Numbered from the stretch's first letter, positions 1 through 11,224 are shown. The stretch is 64,000 nt of DNA from Thermococcus barossii (GCF_002214465.1 NZ_CP015101.1:1371013-1435012); one strand, 5' to 3'. The notes: generated from the letters alone by a model not told the origin. Numbers and translations: made by a program.

Positions 1-12
1 GAGGAGTAAAAC

Positions 13-885
13 ATGAAGGAATGGGAAACAATCTCGTTGGGCAGGGATTTGAGTCCCGAAGAAATAGAGAAAGCCACAGAAGAAGCTCTCAACGAGGCCA
101 CAAGTGACATCGAACTCCCAGAAAACTTTAAACCATCAAAATCGGATTTGAGCGGGGTGGGAAAAATGAAGCGCGCTGTGGTGCTGTTCTCGGGTGGGCT
201 TGATTCGACGGCCTGTCTCTACTGGGCAAAGAGGAACTACGATGAGGTCATAATGCTCACAGTCAACTACGGAAGCAATGAGGAGAGAGTCACGAACAAA
301 GTTGCCGAGTTCTTTTCGAAGGAGCTGGACGTCTCGCTGAAGGTGGTACGGCTTGATTTCCTCGAGGAGTTCTCAAAGCTCCGCGGGACAACCCTAGTGG
401 GCGGCGAGACTCCAAGGGTTACCGCGGAGGAGCTTGAGGACATGAGTGTCGCCCAGGAGACTGCCAAGAGCGTCTGGGTTCCAGCTAGAAATGTCGTTCT
501 GATAAGCGTCGCCGCATCGCTCCTCGATGCGCTCGGCGGTGGGGACATAATAGTCGGCTTCAATGCGGAGGAAGGGGCCACTTTCCCGGACAACACGCCT
601 GAGTTCGTCGAGAGAATGAACGAAATGCTGAAACATGGCACCATGGCCGATGTGAAGGTCGTCGCCCCGCTGATAGAGCTCGACAAAAGGGGAATAGCGA
701 AACTCCTGAAGGAGCTGGGCGCCAAGTACGAATACTCCAACTCCTGCTACATGCCGAAGGGCTTCACAGAGGACGGGAAGCCTATACACTGCGGCGAGTG
801 CGAGAGCTGCGTCAGACGCCATAGAGGCTTGATGGAAGCTCTCGGGGAAGACAGGACGGTTTATGCCGTGAAGCCCGAGATATGA
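13..885 (+). CDS. queC: 7-cyano-7-deazaguanine synthase QueC
   Basis: QueC turns 7-carboxy-7-deazaguanine into preQ0 with ATP and ammonia; in archaea preQ0 feeds archaeosine synthesis in tRNA. The PP-loop SGGLDST lies just after an internal Met at position 166, and the C-terminal zinc site is visible as NSCYM followed by HCGECESC. The core from 166 is about 239 residues, close to the family's usual length. The longer start at 13 has GAGGAG six bases upstream and adds 51 acidic residues with gene-like codon use; the internal ATG at 166 also has a purine-rich GGGGTGGG upstream. A TAA at 7-9 may end an upstream gene. Function is secure, the start is not. Confidence 0.93.
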   Translation: MKEWETISLGRDLSPEEIEKATEEALNEATSDIELPENFKPSKSDLSGVGKMKRAVVLFSGGLDSTACLYWAKRNYDEVIMLTVNYGSNEERVTNKVAEFFSKELDVSLKVVRLDFLEEFSKLRGTTLVGGETPRVTAEELEDMSVAQETAKSVWVPARNVVLISVAASLLDALGGGDIIVGFNAEEGATFPDNTPEFVERMNEMLKHGTMADVKVVAPLIELDKRGIAKLLKELGAKYEYSNSCYMPKGFTEDGKPIHCGECESCVRRHRGLMEALGEDRTVYAVKPEI

Positions 886-940
886 CCGCCCTCTTCTAAT
901 TTCTTCGCGGGTAAAGGGTTACTCTCAAATCACCGCAAGA

Positions 941-950
941 TTTATAAATT
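941..950 (+). promoter_or_regulatory. TATA box for tRNA-Phe/tRNA-Gly
   Basis: TTTATAAATT preceded by a purine-rich BRE-like stretch, 36 bases before the first base of tRNA-Phe. tRNA-Gly lies only 12 bases after tRNA-Phe and shows no TATA of its own, so both are probably made from this promoter. Confidence 0.7.
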
Positions 951-976
951 CGCCCTCTACCCTATCCATTGGGCGT

Positions 977-1053
977 GGGGCGGTAGCTCAGCCTGGGAGA
1001 GCGCCGGACTGAAGATCCGGGTGTCGGGGGTTCAAATCCCCCTCGCCCCACCA
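977..1053 (+). tRNA. tRNA-Phe (GAA)
   Basis: Cloverleaf with a GGGGCGG acceptor strand closing on TCGCCCC, a T arm of five G-C pairs around TTCAAAT, and anticodon GAA at 1011-1013 in the loop CTGAAGA. The 3' CCA is encoded. No intron. Confidence 0.97.
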
Positions 1054-1065
1054 CTTTCTCTCAAC

Positions 1066-1143
1066 GCGGTGGTAGTCTAGCCTGGTCTAGGACACCGGCC
1101 TTCCAAGCCGGTGACCCGGGTTCGAATCCCGGCCACCGCACCA
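1066..1143 (+). tRNA. tRNA-Gly (TCC)
   Basis: Cloverleaf with acceptor GCGGTGG pairing with CCACCGC, anticodon TCC at 1102-1104 in the loop CTTCCAA, discriminator A and an encoded CCA. It follows tRNA-Phe after 12 bases and is probably cotranscribed with it. Confidence 0.97.
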
Positions 1144-1228
1144 CAACCCGCTTCTCGGATCGTCCGCATATTCCAATGGTTCAACGCTATAGGAGGTTTC
1201 TGACTGCCCATATCTGTCCACTAAACGT

Positions 1229-1236
1229 TATAAAGG
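1229..1236 (+). promoter_or_regulatory. TATA box for the AOR maturase gene
   Basis: GTTATAAAGG about 40 bases before the TTG start at 1270. This gives an expected transcript start near 1255 and a leader that includes the AGGTGGG ribosome binding site. Confidence 0.55.
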
Positions 1237-1269
1237 CCACCGGTTTACTTCGTCTTTAGGTGGGCTACG

Positions 1270-2397
1270 TTGGAGAAAGACGCTCATAGGTTCGAGCTTA
1301 ACGGTGCTTTCGTTCTAATTCCCAAAAAACCCGATTTGAAGTATCTGTACATCGAGATAACCAACCGCTGCAACCTCCGGTGCGAGATGTGCTTCAAGCA
1401 GTATTGGGAGGATCCGGAGGGCGATATGGACTGGGAGCTGTTTCTGAAGATTCTCGACGATGCCGAGGAGCTACCCGAGCTGGAGATGATATACTTCGGG
1501 GGCATAGGTGAACCAACAGTTCATCCGCGTTTCATGGATATGGCAAGGGAGGTTAAGAAGAGGGGGTTTGCGCTGGGAATAAGTACCAACGGCTTTCTTC
1601 TCACGGACAAACGCATAGAGGAGCTCGTTGAGCTCGGTCTCGACTTGATATACTTTTCGGTGGATTCGGTGCCCACCCAACCGGTGGACATAGGCCACAT
1701 AAAGCCCGACGTGACGGGTTCCAGAATCAGGAAGATCCAGGAAGTCAAGAAGAGGCTCAACAGTGACGTTCCGCACATAGGGGTTGAGGTGGTGGTTACC
1801 AAGGAGAACTACAAAGAACTAGTGGATATAGTCCACTACGTTGGATCCCTGGGCGTGGATACCGTCCTCATCTCAAACCTGATTCCAATAACGAAGGAGC
1901 ACGCGGAGCTGATAGTCTACGACGGGAGCGTTGACATGAAGCCGATAATAGACAAGCTTGAGGCTGTATACCACGGGTACATTTACAAACTCGCGGAGTT
2001 TTCCCTGAGAACGGAGAGGCACTGCGAGTTCGTGGAGAAGAACGTAGCCGTCATACGGTGGGACGGCGAGGTGGCCCCGTGCTACCGCTTCCTCCACACC
2101 TATCCAGAGATAGTCTTCGGAAGGGAGAAGAGGGTGATAGCGTACTCCTTTGGAAACGTCAAGGAAAAGAGCCTGAAGGATATATGGACCAGCAGGGATT
2201 ACTCGTGGTTCCGCTTCGTCGTCAAGAACTCGCTGTATCCGAGCTGTGCCGACTGTCCTCTGAACGAGTCCTGTTCCTTCGTGTGGGATACCGAGTCAGA
2301 CTGCTGGAGCAACAAGCCGAGCTGTGCCGACTGCCTCTGGTCGAGGCGTATAGTGCTCTGCCCGATACCAGAGAAGGGCATGAAAGGATATTGGTGA
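1270..2397 (+). CDS. cmo: Tungsten-cofactor oxidoreductase radical SAM maturase (Cmo-like, SPASM)
   Basis: A 375-residue radical SAM protein. Cys34, Cys38 and Cys41 form CNLRCEMC, which binds the SAM-reducing 4Fe-4S cluster, and the C-terminal third is a Cys-rich SPASM-type region (APCYRF, CADCPLNESC, SCADC) for auxiliary clusters. Proteins of this kind sit next to tungsten aldehyde oxidoreductases in Thermococcales, and the aor gene follows after 189 bases on the same strand. Maturation of the bis-pterin tungsten cofactor or of AOR itself is inferred from that linkage. The start is TTG with AGGTGGG just upstream; the next in-frame Met lies inside the Cys motif and would destroy it. Confidence 0.85.
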   Translation: MEKDAHRFELNGAFVLIPKKPDLKYLYIEITNRCNLRCEMCFKQYWEDPEGDMDWELFLKILDDAEELPELEMIYFGGIGEPTVHPRFMDMAREVKKRGFALGISTNGFLLTDKRIEELVELGLDLIYFSVDSVPTQPVDIGHIKPDVTGSRIRKIQEVKKRLNSDVPHIGVEVVVTKENYKELVDIVHYVGSLGVDTVLISNLIPITKEHAELIVYDGSVDMKPIIDKLEAVYHGYIYKLAEFSLRTERHCEFVEKNVAVIRWDGEVAPCYRFLHTYPEIVFGREKRVIAYSFGNVKEKSLKDIWTSRDYSWFRFVVKNSLYPSCADCPLNESCSFVWDTESDCWSNKPSCADCLWSRRIVLCPIPEKGMKGYW

Positions 2398-2527
2398 AGT
2401 TAAATTCATAGCTTTATCACATTTTTCCTTCTGGTTAACAAACTTTTAAGTTCGAAAAAATCCGCCCCAATGTTTGTTAAACTAATGTGCTTATCATGAC
2501 ATCAATGTTGCATTTTTTTGCTTTCGT

Positions 2528-2538
2528 CAAATTTATTA
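2528..2538 (+). promoter_or_regulatory. Probable TATA box for aor
   Basis: CAAATTTATTAG in an AT-rich 189-base gap, about 55 bases before the aor ATG. The gap also has T-rich runs that could end the cmo transcript. I see no recognisable operator. Confidence 0.4.
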
Positions 2539-2586
2539 GCATCAATGTACAAAAATGCTTCCAAGAACTGCTGGAGGCTTCGAAAT

Positions 2587-4404
2587 ATGTTTGCGTACTG
2601 GGGAAAAATTTTGAGAGTGAACCTGACGGACGGGACCATTAAAGAAGAGCACTTTGACGAGAACTTCGCAAAGAAGTGGCTGGGCACGAGGGGCTTCGGA
2701 ATCTACTTCCTCCTGAAGGAGATGGACCCAACCGTTGACCCGCTGAGCCCGGAGAATAAGATTATCTACACCACCGGGCCACTAACCGGTACGACGGCCC
2801 CGACCGGTGGAAGGTACATGGTAATAACCAAGAGCCCGCTGACCGGTTACATAGCCATGGCGAACTCGGGCGGATTCTTCGGTGCTGAACTCAAGTTCGC
2901 CGGCTGGGACGCCATCATAGTGGAGGGAGCGTCCGACCACCCGGTTTACCTCTACATAAACGACGAGAGCGTCGAGCTCAGGGACGCAAGCCACCTCTGG
3001 GGCAAGACCTCTACCGAGACCGAGGAGGCCCTGAAGGAGGAAATCGGGGACAAGCGCATAAGGGCGGCCCTAATTGGTCCGGCTGGAGAGAACCTCGTCA
3101 GGTTCGCCGCGGTTATGAACGACGAGCACAGGGCAGCCGGTAGGGGCGGTGTCGGTGCTGTAATGGGAAGCAAGAAGCTGAAGGCGATAGTCGTTCGCGG
3201 CCACAAGCGCGTTGAAGTGGCCGACAGGGCGAAGTTCACAAGCGTCGTCAAGGAGAAGACCGACAAGCTGAGAAACGACCCCGTTGCCGGCGGTGGACTA
3301 CCTAAGTACGGAACCGCTGTTCTCGTTAACATAATCAACCAGAACGGTCTCTATCCGACAAAGAACTTCCAGTACAGCCAGTTTGAGTACGCTGAGGAGC
3401 AGAGCGGTGAGGCGATGACGGCCAAGTACCTGATAAGGAACAAGCCGTGCTACGCCTGTCCGATAGGCTGTGGAAGGGTGAACAAGCTCCCGACCACAGG
3501 AGTCACAGAGGGGCCGGAGTACGAGAGCATCTGGGCGCTCGGAGCACACAACGGCATTAACGACCTCGCGAGCATCATCGAGGCCAACCACTGGGCCGAC
3601 GAGTACGGTATGGACACCATAAGCCTCGGCGGAACCCTTGCGACTGCGATGGAGCTCTACGAGAAAGGCCTGCTCAAGCAGGAGGACCTCGGCGAGGAGG
3701 CGCCGCCCTTCAGGTGGGGCAACACGGAGGTTCTCCACTACTACATAGAGAAGATTGCCAAGAGGGAGGGCTTCGGTGACAAGCTCGCTGAGGGCGGCTA
3801 CCGGCTGGCCGAGATGTACGGTGGAACCGAGTACTTCATGGGCGTCAAGAAGCAGGAGCTTCCTGCATATGACCCAAGGGGAGCAGAGGGACACGGTCTC
3901 GGCTACGCCACCAACAACCGTGGCGGCTGCCACATCAAGCAGTACATGATAAGCCCTGAGATTCTCGGCTACCCGTACAAGATGGACCCGCACGACATCG
4001 GCGACGAGAAGATAAAGCTGGTCATCCTGTTCCAGGACCTCACAGCTCTCATCGACGCCGCTGGACTGTGTGTCTTCACAACCTTCGGTCTCGGCGCCGA
4101 CGACTACCGCGACATGATAAACGCCGCCACCGGCTGGGACTTCTCAACCGAGGAGTATCTCAAGGTGGGAGAGCGCATCTGGAACGCCGAGAGGCTCTTC
4201 AACCTCAGGGCCGGCCTCGACCCGCTCAAGGAGGACACCCTGCCGAAGAGACTGCTTGAGGAGCCGGTCAGGAACGGGCCGAACAAGGGTCATGTCGTCA
4301 GGCTGCACCTGATGCTTCCGAAGTACTACAAGTTCCGCGGCTGGACCGAGGACGGAAAGATAACCGAGGAGAAGGCAAAAGAACTCGGCCTGGACGAGTT
4401 CTGA
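2587..4404 (+). CDS. aor: Tungsten-containing aldehyde:ferredoxin oxidoreductase
   Basis: AOR oxidises aldehydes from peptide and sugar fermentation to acids and passes electrons to ferredoxin in the cytoplasm. Taking the ATG at 2587 (GGAGG ten bases upstream) gives 605 residues, the length of Pyrococcus furiosus AOR. Cys288, Cys291 and Cys295 (CYACPIGC) have exactly the positions of the P. furiosus 4Fe-4S ligands, and Cys495 supplies the fourth. Pterin-binding stretches such as GRGGVGAVMGSKKLKA and DPRGAEGHG are present. The 23 codons upstream that remain open are rich in rare codons and are not part of the protein. Partners nearby: the cmo maturase upstream, moaA at 52.7 kb and the ferredoxins at 11.2-11.8 kb. 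Confidence 0.96.
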   Translation: MFAYWGKILRVNLTDGTIKEEHFDENFAKKWLGTRGFGIYFLLKEMDPTVDPLSPENKIIYTTGPLTGTTAPTGGRYMVITKSPLTGYIAMANSGGFFGAELKFAGWDAIIVEGASDHPVYLYINDESVELRDASHLWGKTSTETEEALKEEIGDKRIRAALIGPAGENLVRFAAVMNDEHRAAGRGGVGAVMGSKKLKAIVVRGHKRVEVADRAKFTSVVKEKTDKLRNDPVAGGGLPKYGTAVLVNIINQNGLYPTKNFQYSQFEYAEEQSGEAMTAKYLIRNKPCYACPIGCGRVNKLPTTGVTEGPEYESIWALGAHNGINDLASIIEANHWADEYGMDTISLGGTLATAMELYEKGLLKQEDLGEEAPPFRWGNTEVLHYYIEKIAKREGFGDKLAEGGYRLAEMYGGTEYFMGVKKQELPAYDPRGAEGHGLGYATNNRGGCHIKQYMISPEILGYPYKMDPHDIGDEKIKLVILFQDLTALIDAAGLCVFTTFGLGADDYRDMINAATGWDFSTEEYLKVGERIWNAERLFNLRAGLDPLKEDTLPKRLLEEPVRNGPNKGHVVRLHLMLPKYYKFRGWTEDGKITEEKAKELGLDEF

Positions 4405-4603
4405 AGCTTAGGTTTGTCTTTTCCTTTTCCATGCTTATTTTGCCCAGCTATCGAATGCGCAAGTTACAGGACCGCACATATCAACCTTTTGTTGCAATCA
4501 TCGCAATCACAACTTACGATTTATTGTGTCTATGATTTACGAAAAAGCCAAAAAATATTCCTCAATCGAGATAATGCGCAAGAATACGTTTTAAGATCAA
4601 AAA

Positions 4604-4612
4604 GTTTATATT
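4604..4612 (+). promoter_or_regulatory. TATA box of the subtilisin gene
   Basis: AAAAGTTTATATT with a good BRE, about 90 bases before the ATG. The leader that follows holds a small perfect hairpin, GGGTA-TTG-TACCC at 4641-4653, and then the GAGGTG ribosome binding site. The 292-base AT-rich gap 4405-4696 has no convincing gene; an 88-codon open frame there lacks a ribosome binding site and has poor codon use. Confidence 0.6.
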
Positions 4613-4669
4613 GCCACTGCCCTATATGGGACTCTGATGAAGGGTATTGTACCCGGATGCTGAAATTAA

Positions 4670-6670
<2,001 letters not shown>

Positions 6671-6714
6671 ACCTTTTAACCCCTCTTTCTTTTGTTTGTG
6701 AGGTGGTGGTTGAA

Positions 6715-8481
6715 ATGGGGAAGTTTCTATCTATAATACTGCTCACGCTCATGCTCTTATCAGCCGTACCGGTTCATGCCGGCTCTCAAATCAAGCCTTA
6801 CGTCTACGAACCTACCGTCCCGGACACAGCCTTTGCCATTTTGGCTTTCTATCGTGTTGGAGAATATGAAAAGGTTCTGGAGGGTTGCGAGTGGCTCATG
6901 CAGATAAGGACACCCTTTGACTCCTGGGGTTTTGCCAACGGGGAGGAACACGAGGCCAAGTACACGGCCATGGCGATGCTCGCGTTGATGAGGGGCGAAA
7001 ACATCGCCCGCGGCAGGTACGGCCAGACCCTCAACAGTGCCGCCTACTGGCTGATATACAAGCAGAACCCTGACGGCTCCTGGAACGACTACACCGACAC
7101 GGCACTGGCGTTAATAGCTCTCAGGGAGTTCGTTGATGGGGGCTACATCAACGAGACCCTCGTGGGCTTCAGGAAGCAGGTGGAAGAGGCCATAAACCGC
7201 GCCCAGGGCTGGCTGATGGGAACCGAGCCCAAGACAGATACGGAGCGGATATTTGGGTACATGGCGCTCGGTGAAAGGGAGAAGCTCAGGGAGATGGAAG
7301 TGGAAGGCGAGATGAAAGCCTACCGCGCCTTTGCCCTCGCCTACCTCGGCGAGAAGGTTGAGCTGGGCGGGGACTTTGACTCCACAGTCGCCGTGGCAAT
7401 GGCACTCTACGCGACGGGAGATGAGAAATACCGCGAGGAACTGCTCAAGAGGGAGCACTTCGGCTTCTGGGGCGTTCTCCACTACCGCGTCCTCGATCTT
7501 TTGAGCGTTTCCAGAATCCAGGGCTTTGAGGAGCTCCGCCCTATAGCCTGCCCGTACCTCTCCAAGATAAACCCCACCGACGACTGGGAGAAGATAATCC
7601 TCGCCGACTACCGCCTTCTCTGCAACGAGACCCCCGAGTTGCCCTCCAGCATCTCCGGTCTTCTTCCCTGGCAGGTGGCGGAGCTCGCGAGGGTTAAGGC
7701 CCTCATGGGCTTGGACTACGACGACGAGGTGGACTACCTCATTTCAACCGAGAAGGACGGCGTCTGGAGGGATTTCTACAACACCGAATACGTTGTGGAG
7801 GTTTTCAGGTTCCTCAACGTAAGCTACAACTACTCCCCCCCGCTGGACTACCTCAGTAGGAACCTGACATGGATGTGCGAAACTACTGACCCGAAAACCG
7901 GGAACCCAGTCTATTACAACGTGCCGACCTACTACTTCGCCCACGCGGTTATAGTTTTCAGCGAATTTGGAATGGACAGGGAGCTCAATGAGGTCCTAAG
8001 CCTGCTTGCGGAGAGGCAGTATCCCAACGGAGCGTTTCCGTACACCCAGGGTTCTATAGCCGGAATCACTTCGACGGCCAGGGTAGCCTGGGCGCTTCAG
8101 GAAGCGGGGCTTGAGGACTCTGCGGTTTACAAGAGGGCGGTCTCCTTCCTTCGGGGTCTGCTCTACGCGGAGATTCCAGCACCCGTGAGTGAGGGTGAAA
8201 CGGCGAAACTGGCCAACGCCACCTTCCTGCTCGTGGAGAACGGTTCTTACATCGGCAACGCAACGGGGGAGGCGGTGGTTACGGGCTTGGACGGCTACGT
8301 CGTCATTTACCCGTCGAAGAACCCCCTGACAATAACCGCCTACGGGGTCAATGGTTTCCGCGCCGCCGAACCTGAGAGGACGGAAGAGAAGACGTCCTAT
8401 CTCTACATTGGGGTCGGAGTCCTGCTGATTAGCCTGGCCGGAATCGTGGTCCTGAGAGGCAGGAGAAAAGGGAAGAAGTAA
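6715..8481 (+). CDS. Secreted, membrane-anchored alpha/alpha-toroid (prenyltransferase/squalene-oxidase repeat) protein
   Basis: 588 residues: signal peptide (MGKFLSIILLTLMLLS, cleavage near AGS), a long helical body with repeats of the type PDTAFAILAFYR, HEAKYTAMAMLAL, NPDGSWNDYTDTALALIAL and YPNGAFPYTQGSI, then a C-terminal membrane span (IGVGVLLISLAGIVVL) ending in RGRRKGKK. The PDGSWND-type repeats resemble the alpha/alpha-toroid fold of terpene cyclases and protein prenyltransferases. I see no DxDD or zinc-binding active site, so it is probably a binding or structural cell-surface protein. The ATG at 6715 has GAGGTGG upstream. Its position 44 bases after the subtilisin suggests joint expression. 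Specific function unknown. Confidence 0.75.
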   Translation: MGKFLSIILLTLMLLSAVPVHAGSQIKPYVYEPTVPDTAFAILAFYRVGEYEKVLEGCEWLMQIRTPFDSWGFANGEEHEAKYTAMAMLALMRGENIARGRYGQTLNSAAYWLIYKQNPDGSWNDYTDTALALIALREFVDGGYINETLVGFRKQVEEAINRAQGWLMGTEPKTDTERIFGYMALGEREKLREMEVEGEMKAYRAFALAYLGEKVELGGDFDSTVAVAMALYATGDEKYREELLKREHFGFWGVLHYRVLDLLSVSRIQGFEELRPIACPYLSKINPTDDWEKIILADYRLLCNETPELPSSISGLLPWQVAELARVKALMGLDYDDEVDYLISTEKDGVWRDFYNTEYVVEVFRFLNVSYNYSPPLDYLSRNLTWMCETTDPKTGNPVYYNVPTYYFAHAVIVFSEFGMDRELNEVLSLLAERQYPNGAFPYTQGSIAGITSTARVAWALQEAGLEDSAVYKRAVSFLRGLLYAEIPAPVSEGETAKLANATFLLVENGSYIGNATGEAVVTGLDGYVVIYPSKNPLTITAYGVNGFRAAEPERTEEKTSYLYIGVGVLLISLAGIVVLRGRRKGKK

Positions 8482-8500
8482 TTCCCTTCTTTTTTGATTT
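8482..8500 (+). terminator. T-rich terminator between convergent genes
   Basis: CCCTTCTTTTTTGATTTTC directly after the toroid gene's stop. Thermococcales RNA polymerase stops at such U-rich tracts. The region lies between two convergent stops. Confidence 0.5.
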
Positions 8501-9556
8501 TCAGGTGGTCGAGGCTTCCTCGTCGTTGTAGAGCTCGTCGCCGACGGTGATCCTCTCCTCAAAGCCCTTCGAACCCTCGAGCGTCTGGATCCTGAACATG
8601 TAGCTCTTGTACCAGTTGTAGGTCGGCCTGACCTTGACAGGCAGGAGCTTCCAGGCGCGCGTCTCCTCCTCGTAGCCCCAGTTCACGTACTCGTTGAAGT
8701 TTCTGATGATGTCGGTGATAACAACATTGAACTCGTTGAGGAGCAACCTCTGGATCTCGCGCCACTTGTCGAGGGAGCTCTCGCGCCTCGTTATGCCGAA
8801 GTAGCCGGCGCAGCCGGGCCCTTTAAGCGTCGCTATCCCCCTGCCGACGAAGGCCCTTATGGCCTCAACGGTCTCGGGCGGGTCGGTTATGAAGGTGTCG
8901 AACTTGTGGAGCGCGTAGTCCGGGAGCGGCTCCCTGAGATCGAAGGTGAACATCTCGATGTTCTCGTAGCCGAGTTCATCCGCCGTCTTCTCGATGAACT
9001 TGACGAGCCTCTCATCAATGTCGAGGACAGCTATTCTCTTCGGCAGGCCAGAGAGCATGAGGGCTATGCTGGTAAGGTCGTCGTCGCCGAGAACGAAGAC
9101 CTCCTTGTTTTCAAGGTCTCCCCTCGTGTGCATCAGGGCTATCCTGGCGACGGTCGTCTCTGGCGTAACGTAGGCCTGGTCGAAGTCGTGCTTCGGCTGC
9201 GGGCGGTCCTTCACTATCTCCTTGAACTGCTCGAGCAGGTCGCTGAAGGCATCTAATTCGACCGTCTTACCCTCGCAGTGGGAGCAGGTGTAGTCCTTCC
9301 TCGCCCCGATTCCGTATTTCTCCACCAGCTTCCTGCCGCTCTGGGTGAGGACGACGTTCGGACCGTCGAATGCCACGTAACCCATCTCGTGGAGCGCCGT
9401 TATGACCGCCACAACCAGCGGAAGCGGCTCCTCGCTGAGGTCAACTATCCTCCAGACGTCACCGCTCGCCTGGATGGCGCTCAGAACGTTCTCGACGGTT
9501 CTCTCGTAAACGGGAATGCTCGTCTTCTCCCTGACCTTCTCCACTATCTCCTTCAT
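8501..9556 (-). CDS. bpsA: N4-bis(aminopropyl)spermidine synthase
   Basis: BpsA adds two aminopropyl groups from decarboxylated SAM to spermidine, giving the quaternary branched polyamine that protects nucleic acids at high temperature. The ATG at 9556 gives 351 residues, as in T. kodakarensis BpsA. Visible are a winged-helix-like N-terminus, a CSHC zinc-like pair at residues 91-94, the SAM-binding GDDD at 157-160 with Asp159 at the catalytic position I recall for the Thermococcus enzyme, and TDPPE further on. GGAGGTG precedes the ATG at about seven bases. The 47 codons upstream that remain open cross the promoter region and are not coding. Confidence 0.95.
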   Translation of the reverse strand: MKEIVEKVREKTSIPVYERTVENVLSAIQASGDVWRIVDLSEEPLPLVVAVITALHEMGYVAFDGPNVVLTQSGRKLVEKYGIGARKDYTCSHCEGKTVELDAFSDLLEQFKEIVKDRPQPKHDFDQAYVTPETTVARIALMHTRGDLENKEVFVLGDDDLTSIALMLSGLPKRIAVLDIDERLVKFIEKTADELGYENIEMFTFDLREPLPDYALHKFDTFITDPPETVEAIRAFVGRGIATLKGPGCAGYFGITRRESSLDKWREIQRLLLNEFNVVITDIIRNFNEYVNWGYEEETRAWKLLPVKVRPTYNWYKSYMFRIQTLEGSKGFEERITVGDELYNDEEASTT

Positions 9557-9665
9557 CACAAGCACCTCCAGAAGGATTTTTTGTTCGTAAACGGGGTTGG
9601 TGTGGGTCTCTTTTAAGGTTTTTCCCGGCGGCAGGTTTAAGAGGTAGGACTTCCATCGTGCCCCG

Positions 9666-10406
9666 ATGATGCGGCAGGTGGGAAACGACTTCGTCAAGCG
9701 CTACCGCCTCGAGTACAACCTCGAGGCCCTTGAAGGGGTGAGGGAGAAAATCGGGGAGAGGGCATACTCCCGGCTGAGGGCGCTGGTGGAATACCGTCTT
9801 AGCGGGAAGGACTTCGACCGCTCGCCGATCGGAGTTAAGATAGCCCTCGCCTTTTCCGCCGGCTCCGACAGCACGGCGACGTTGAGGATACTCCGCTGGG
9901 CCGGCTTCGACGTCGTGCCCGTAACGGTCAGGCTCCCCCAGATGAGTGAGAGCGTGATTGAGAGGGCCAGCTCCGAGGGAGCGGTTTTCGTTGAAGTGCC
10001 CGGCTACCTAGACGTGATAACCAAGCAGATGGACAAGGGCGCCCCAATATGTGGTAAATGCCACGCGATGGTTATGACGGCCGTTGGGCGCTACGCACGG
10101 GAGAACGGGATAGGGATCCTCGCCAGCGGCGACCTCCTTAGCTCGGGGCTGATATCGATCTACGAGACCGATGGGCTGGTGACCCTCAACCTTCCCGCAT
10201 TCCTTGCCCTCGACAAGGCCGAGATAATCGAGCTGATTGGAGGAAAGTACGATCTCAGGTTCGGCTGTCTGCTCCTGTGGGAGACCTTCAGGAGGGCACC
10301 GAGCGTAAAGCGGTTTGCAATACAGCGGGTCCTCCGGGAGCTGAGGGCGAGGTCATTAACGCCCGAGATGGCCGAGGCGCTGATACTGGACGTGCTGTCC
10401 AGGTAG
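9666..10406 (+). CDS. PP-loop ATPase superfamily protein, unassigned
   Basis: 246 residues with a clear PP-loop, AFSAGSDSTATL near residue 61, and a single Cys pair, ICGKCH, near residue 119. PP-loop enzymes adenylate a carbonyl or phosphate before amidation or thiolation, often on tRNA bases. This one lacks the QueC four-Cys zinc site and the ThiI or TtuA Cys sets, so I cannot name the substrate. It is transcribed away from bpsA; the 109-base shared gap has TATA-like TTTTAAGG and GTTTAAGAGG stretches. The start is ATG at 9666 or the adjacent ATG at 9669; the leader is short and has little ribosome binding site, so the message may be leaderless. Confidence 0.7.
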   Translation: MMRQVGNDFVKRYRLEYNLEALEGVREKIGERAYSRLRALVEYRLSGKDFDRSPIGVKIALAFSAGSDSTATLRILRWAGFDVVPVTVRLPQMSESVIERASSEGAVFVEVPGYLDVITKQMDKGAPICGKCHAMVMTAVGRYARENGIGILASGDLLSSGLISIYETDGLVTLNLPAFLALDKAEIIELIGGKYDLRFGCLLLWETFRRAPSVKRFAIQRVLRELRARSLTPEMAEALILDVLSR

Positions 10407-10468
10407 TTACTCATTTCTGGCCCAAAAGGTTTAAATGTGTCTCCTAAAATTCGAGTTCGGTGATGTGA

Positions 10469-10996
10469 ATGGTAACGGAAGTGGATGTCTTGGCGAAGAT
10501 GAAGGATATCATAGACGATGACCTCGTCAAAACGGTTGAAGTTAGGGAAGACGGGACGCTCTTTATAGAGCTGTCAAGGGAAGTGGACGATTCCACGCTG
10601 ATAAAACTCCAGACCGAGCTTGGAAAACTGGAAGGGATAAAGGCGATAGAAATCAAGCAACCAAAGAAAAGAGAGGTTCCCGAAGGGGACGTTCAAATCA
10701 GCGAGGAAACGATACTTGAGAAACTCAAGGAGGTCATAGACCCTGAAATCGGCATCGACGTGGTGAACTTAGGCCTCATCTACGAGTTGAGGGTAAATCC
10801 GGACAACACGGTCTACGTCAAGATGACGATGACGACCCCTGGCTGTCCGCTCACCATGTGGATTCTCCGGGCTGTGGAGGACAAGATTCTTGAGATTCCG
10901 GGGGTTAGAGACGCCGAGATAGAGCTCACCTTTGACCCGCCGTGGACTCCCGACAGAATCAGTCCGGAGTACAAGAAGAGGTTGGGCCTTTACTGA
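10469..10996 (+). CDS. MIP18-family (DUF59) iron-sulfur cluster assembly protein
   Basis: 175 residues. The C-terminal 100 are a MIP18/DUF59 domain: DPEIGIDVVNLGLIYE, then MTMTTPGCPLTMW with the conserved Cys, and FDPPWTPDRISPE at the end. Members work in Fe-S cluster assembly or transfer, alone or with SufB/ApbC-type partners. The N-terminal 70 residues are a charged alpha/beta segment I do not recognise. The ATG at 10469 has GGTGAT upstream. The ferredoxin genes 230 bases downstream make an Fe-S role fit, but they have their own promoters. Confidence 0.85.
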   Translation: MVTEVDVLAKMKDIIDDDLVKTVEVREDGTLFIELSREVDDSTLIKLQTELGKLEGIKAIEIKQPKKREVPEGDVQISEETILEKLKEVIDPEIGIDVVNLGLIYELRVNPDNTVYVKMTMTTPGCPLTMWILRAVEDKILEIPGVRDAEIELTFDPPWTPDRISPEYKKRLGLY

Positions 10997-11183
10997 TTTC
11001 TCCCTTCCTAAGCCCCACTTCACGGCAGGATGGGGTCGGTTGCTTTTCTTCTCCGTTTTGATGGTTTCCCCATTCCATGAATAAACGTTTTTGTTTATAG
11101 TTGTCGGCAGATTTGTTTAATTTCAGCAAGTTGCTTTATGTTGTTCAGAAAACTCTTTCTGTTTATCATGATTCATGCGAAAA

Positions 11184-11192
11184 ATTTATATT
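11184..11192 (+). promoter_or_regulatory. TATA box of ferredoxin gene 1
   Basis: GAAAAATTTATATTT, a strong BRE plus TATA about 40 bases before the GTG start. The 228-base gap 10997-11224 also has T-rich stretches that would end transcription from the DUF59 gene. Confidence 0.65.
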
Positions 11193-11224
11193 TCAAACTT
11201 TACAATTGTAGAGAGGTGATTCCC

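Noticed and set aside
4633-4663. A possible C/D box RNA (TGATGA ... CTGA) in the subtilisin leader
   Set aside because: Only about 22 bases lie between the boxes, there is no D'/C' pair, and box C has C at the purine position.
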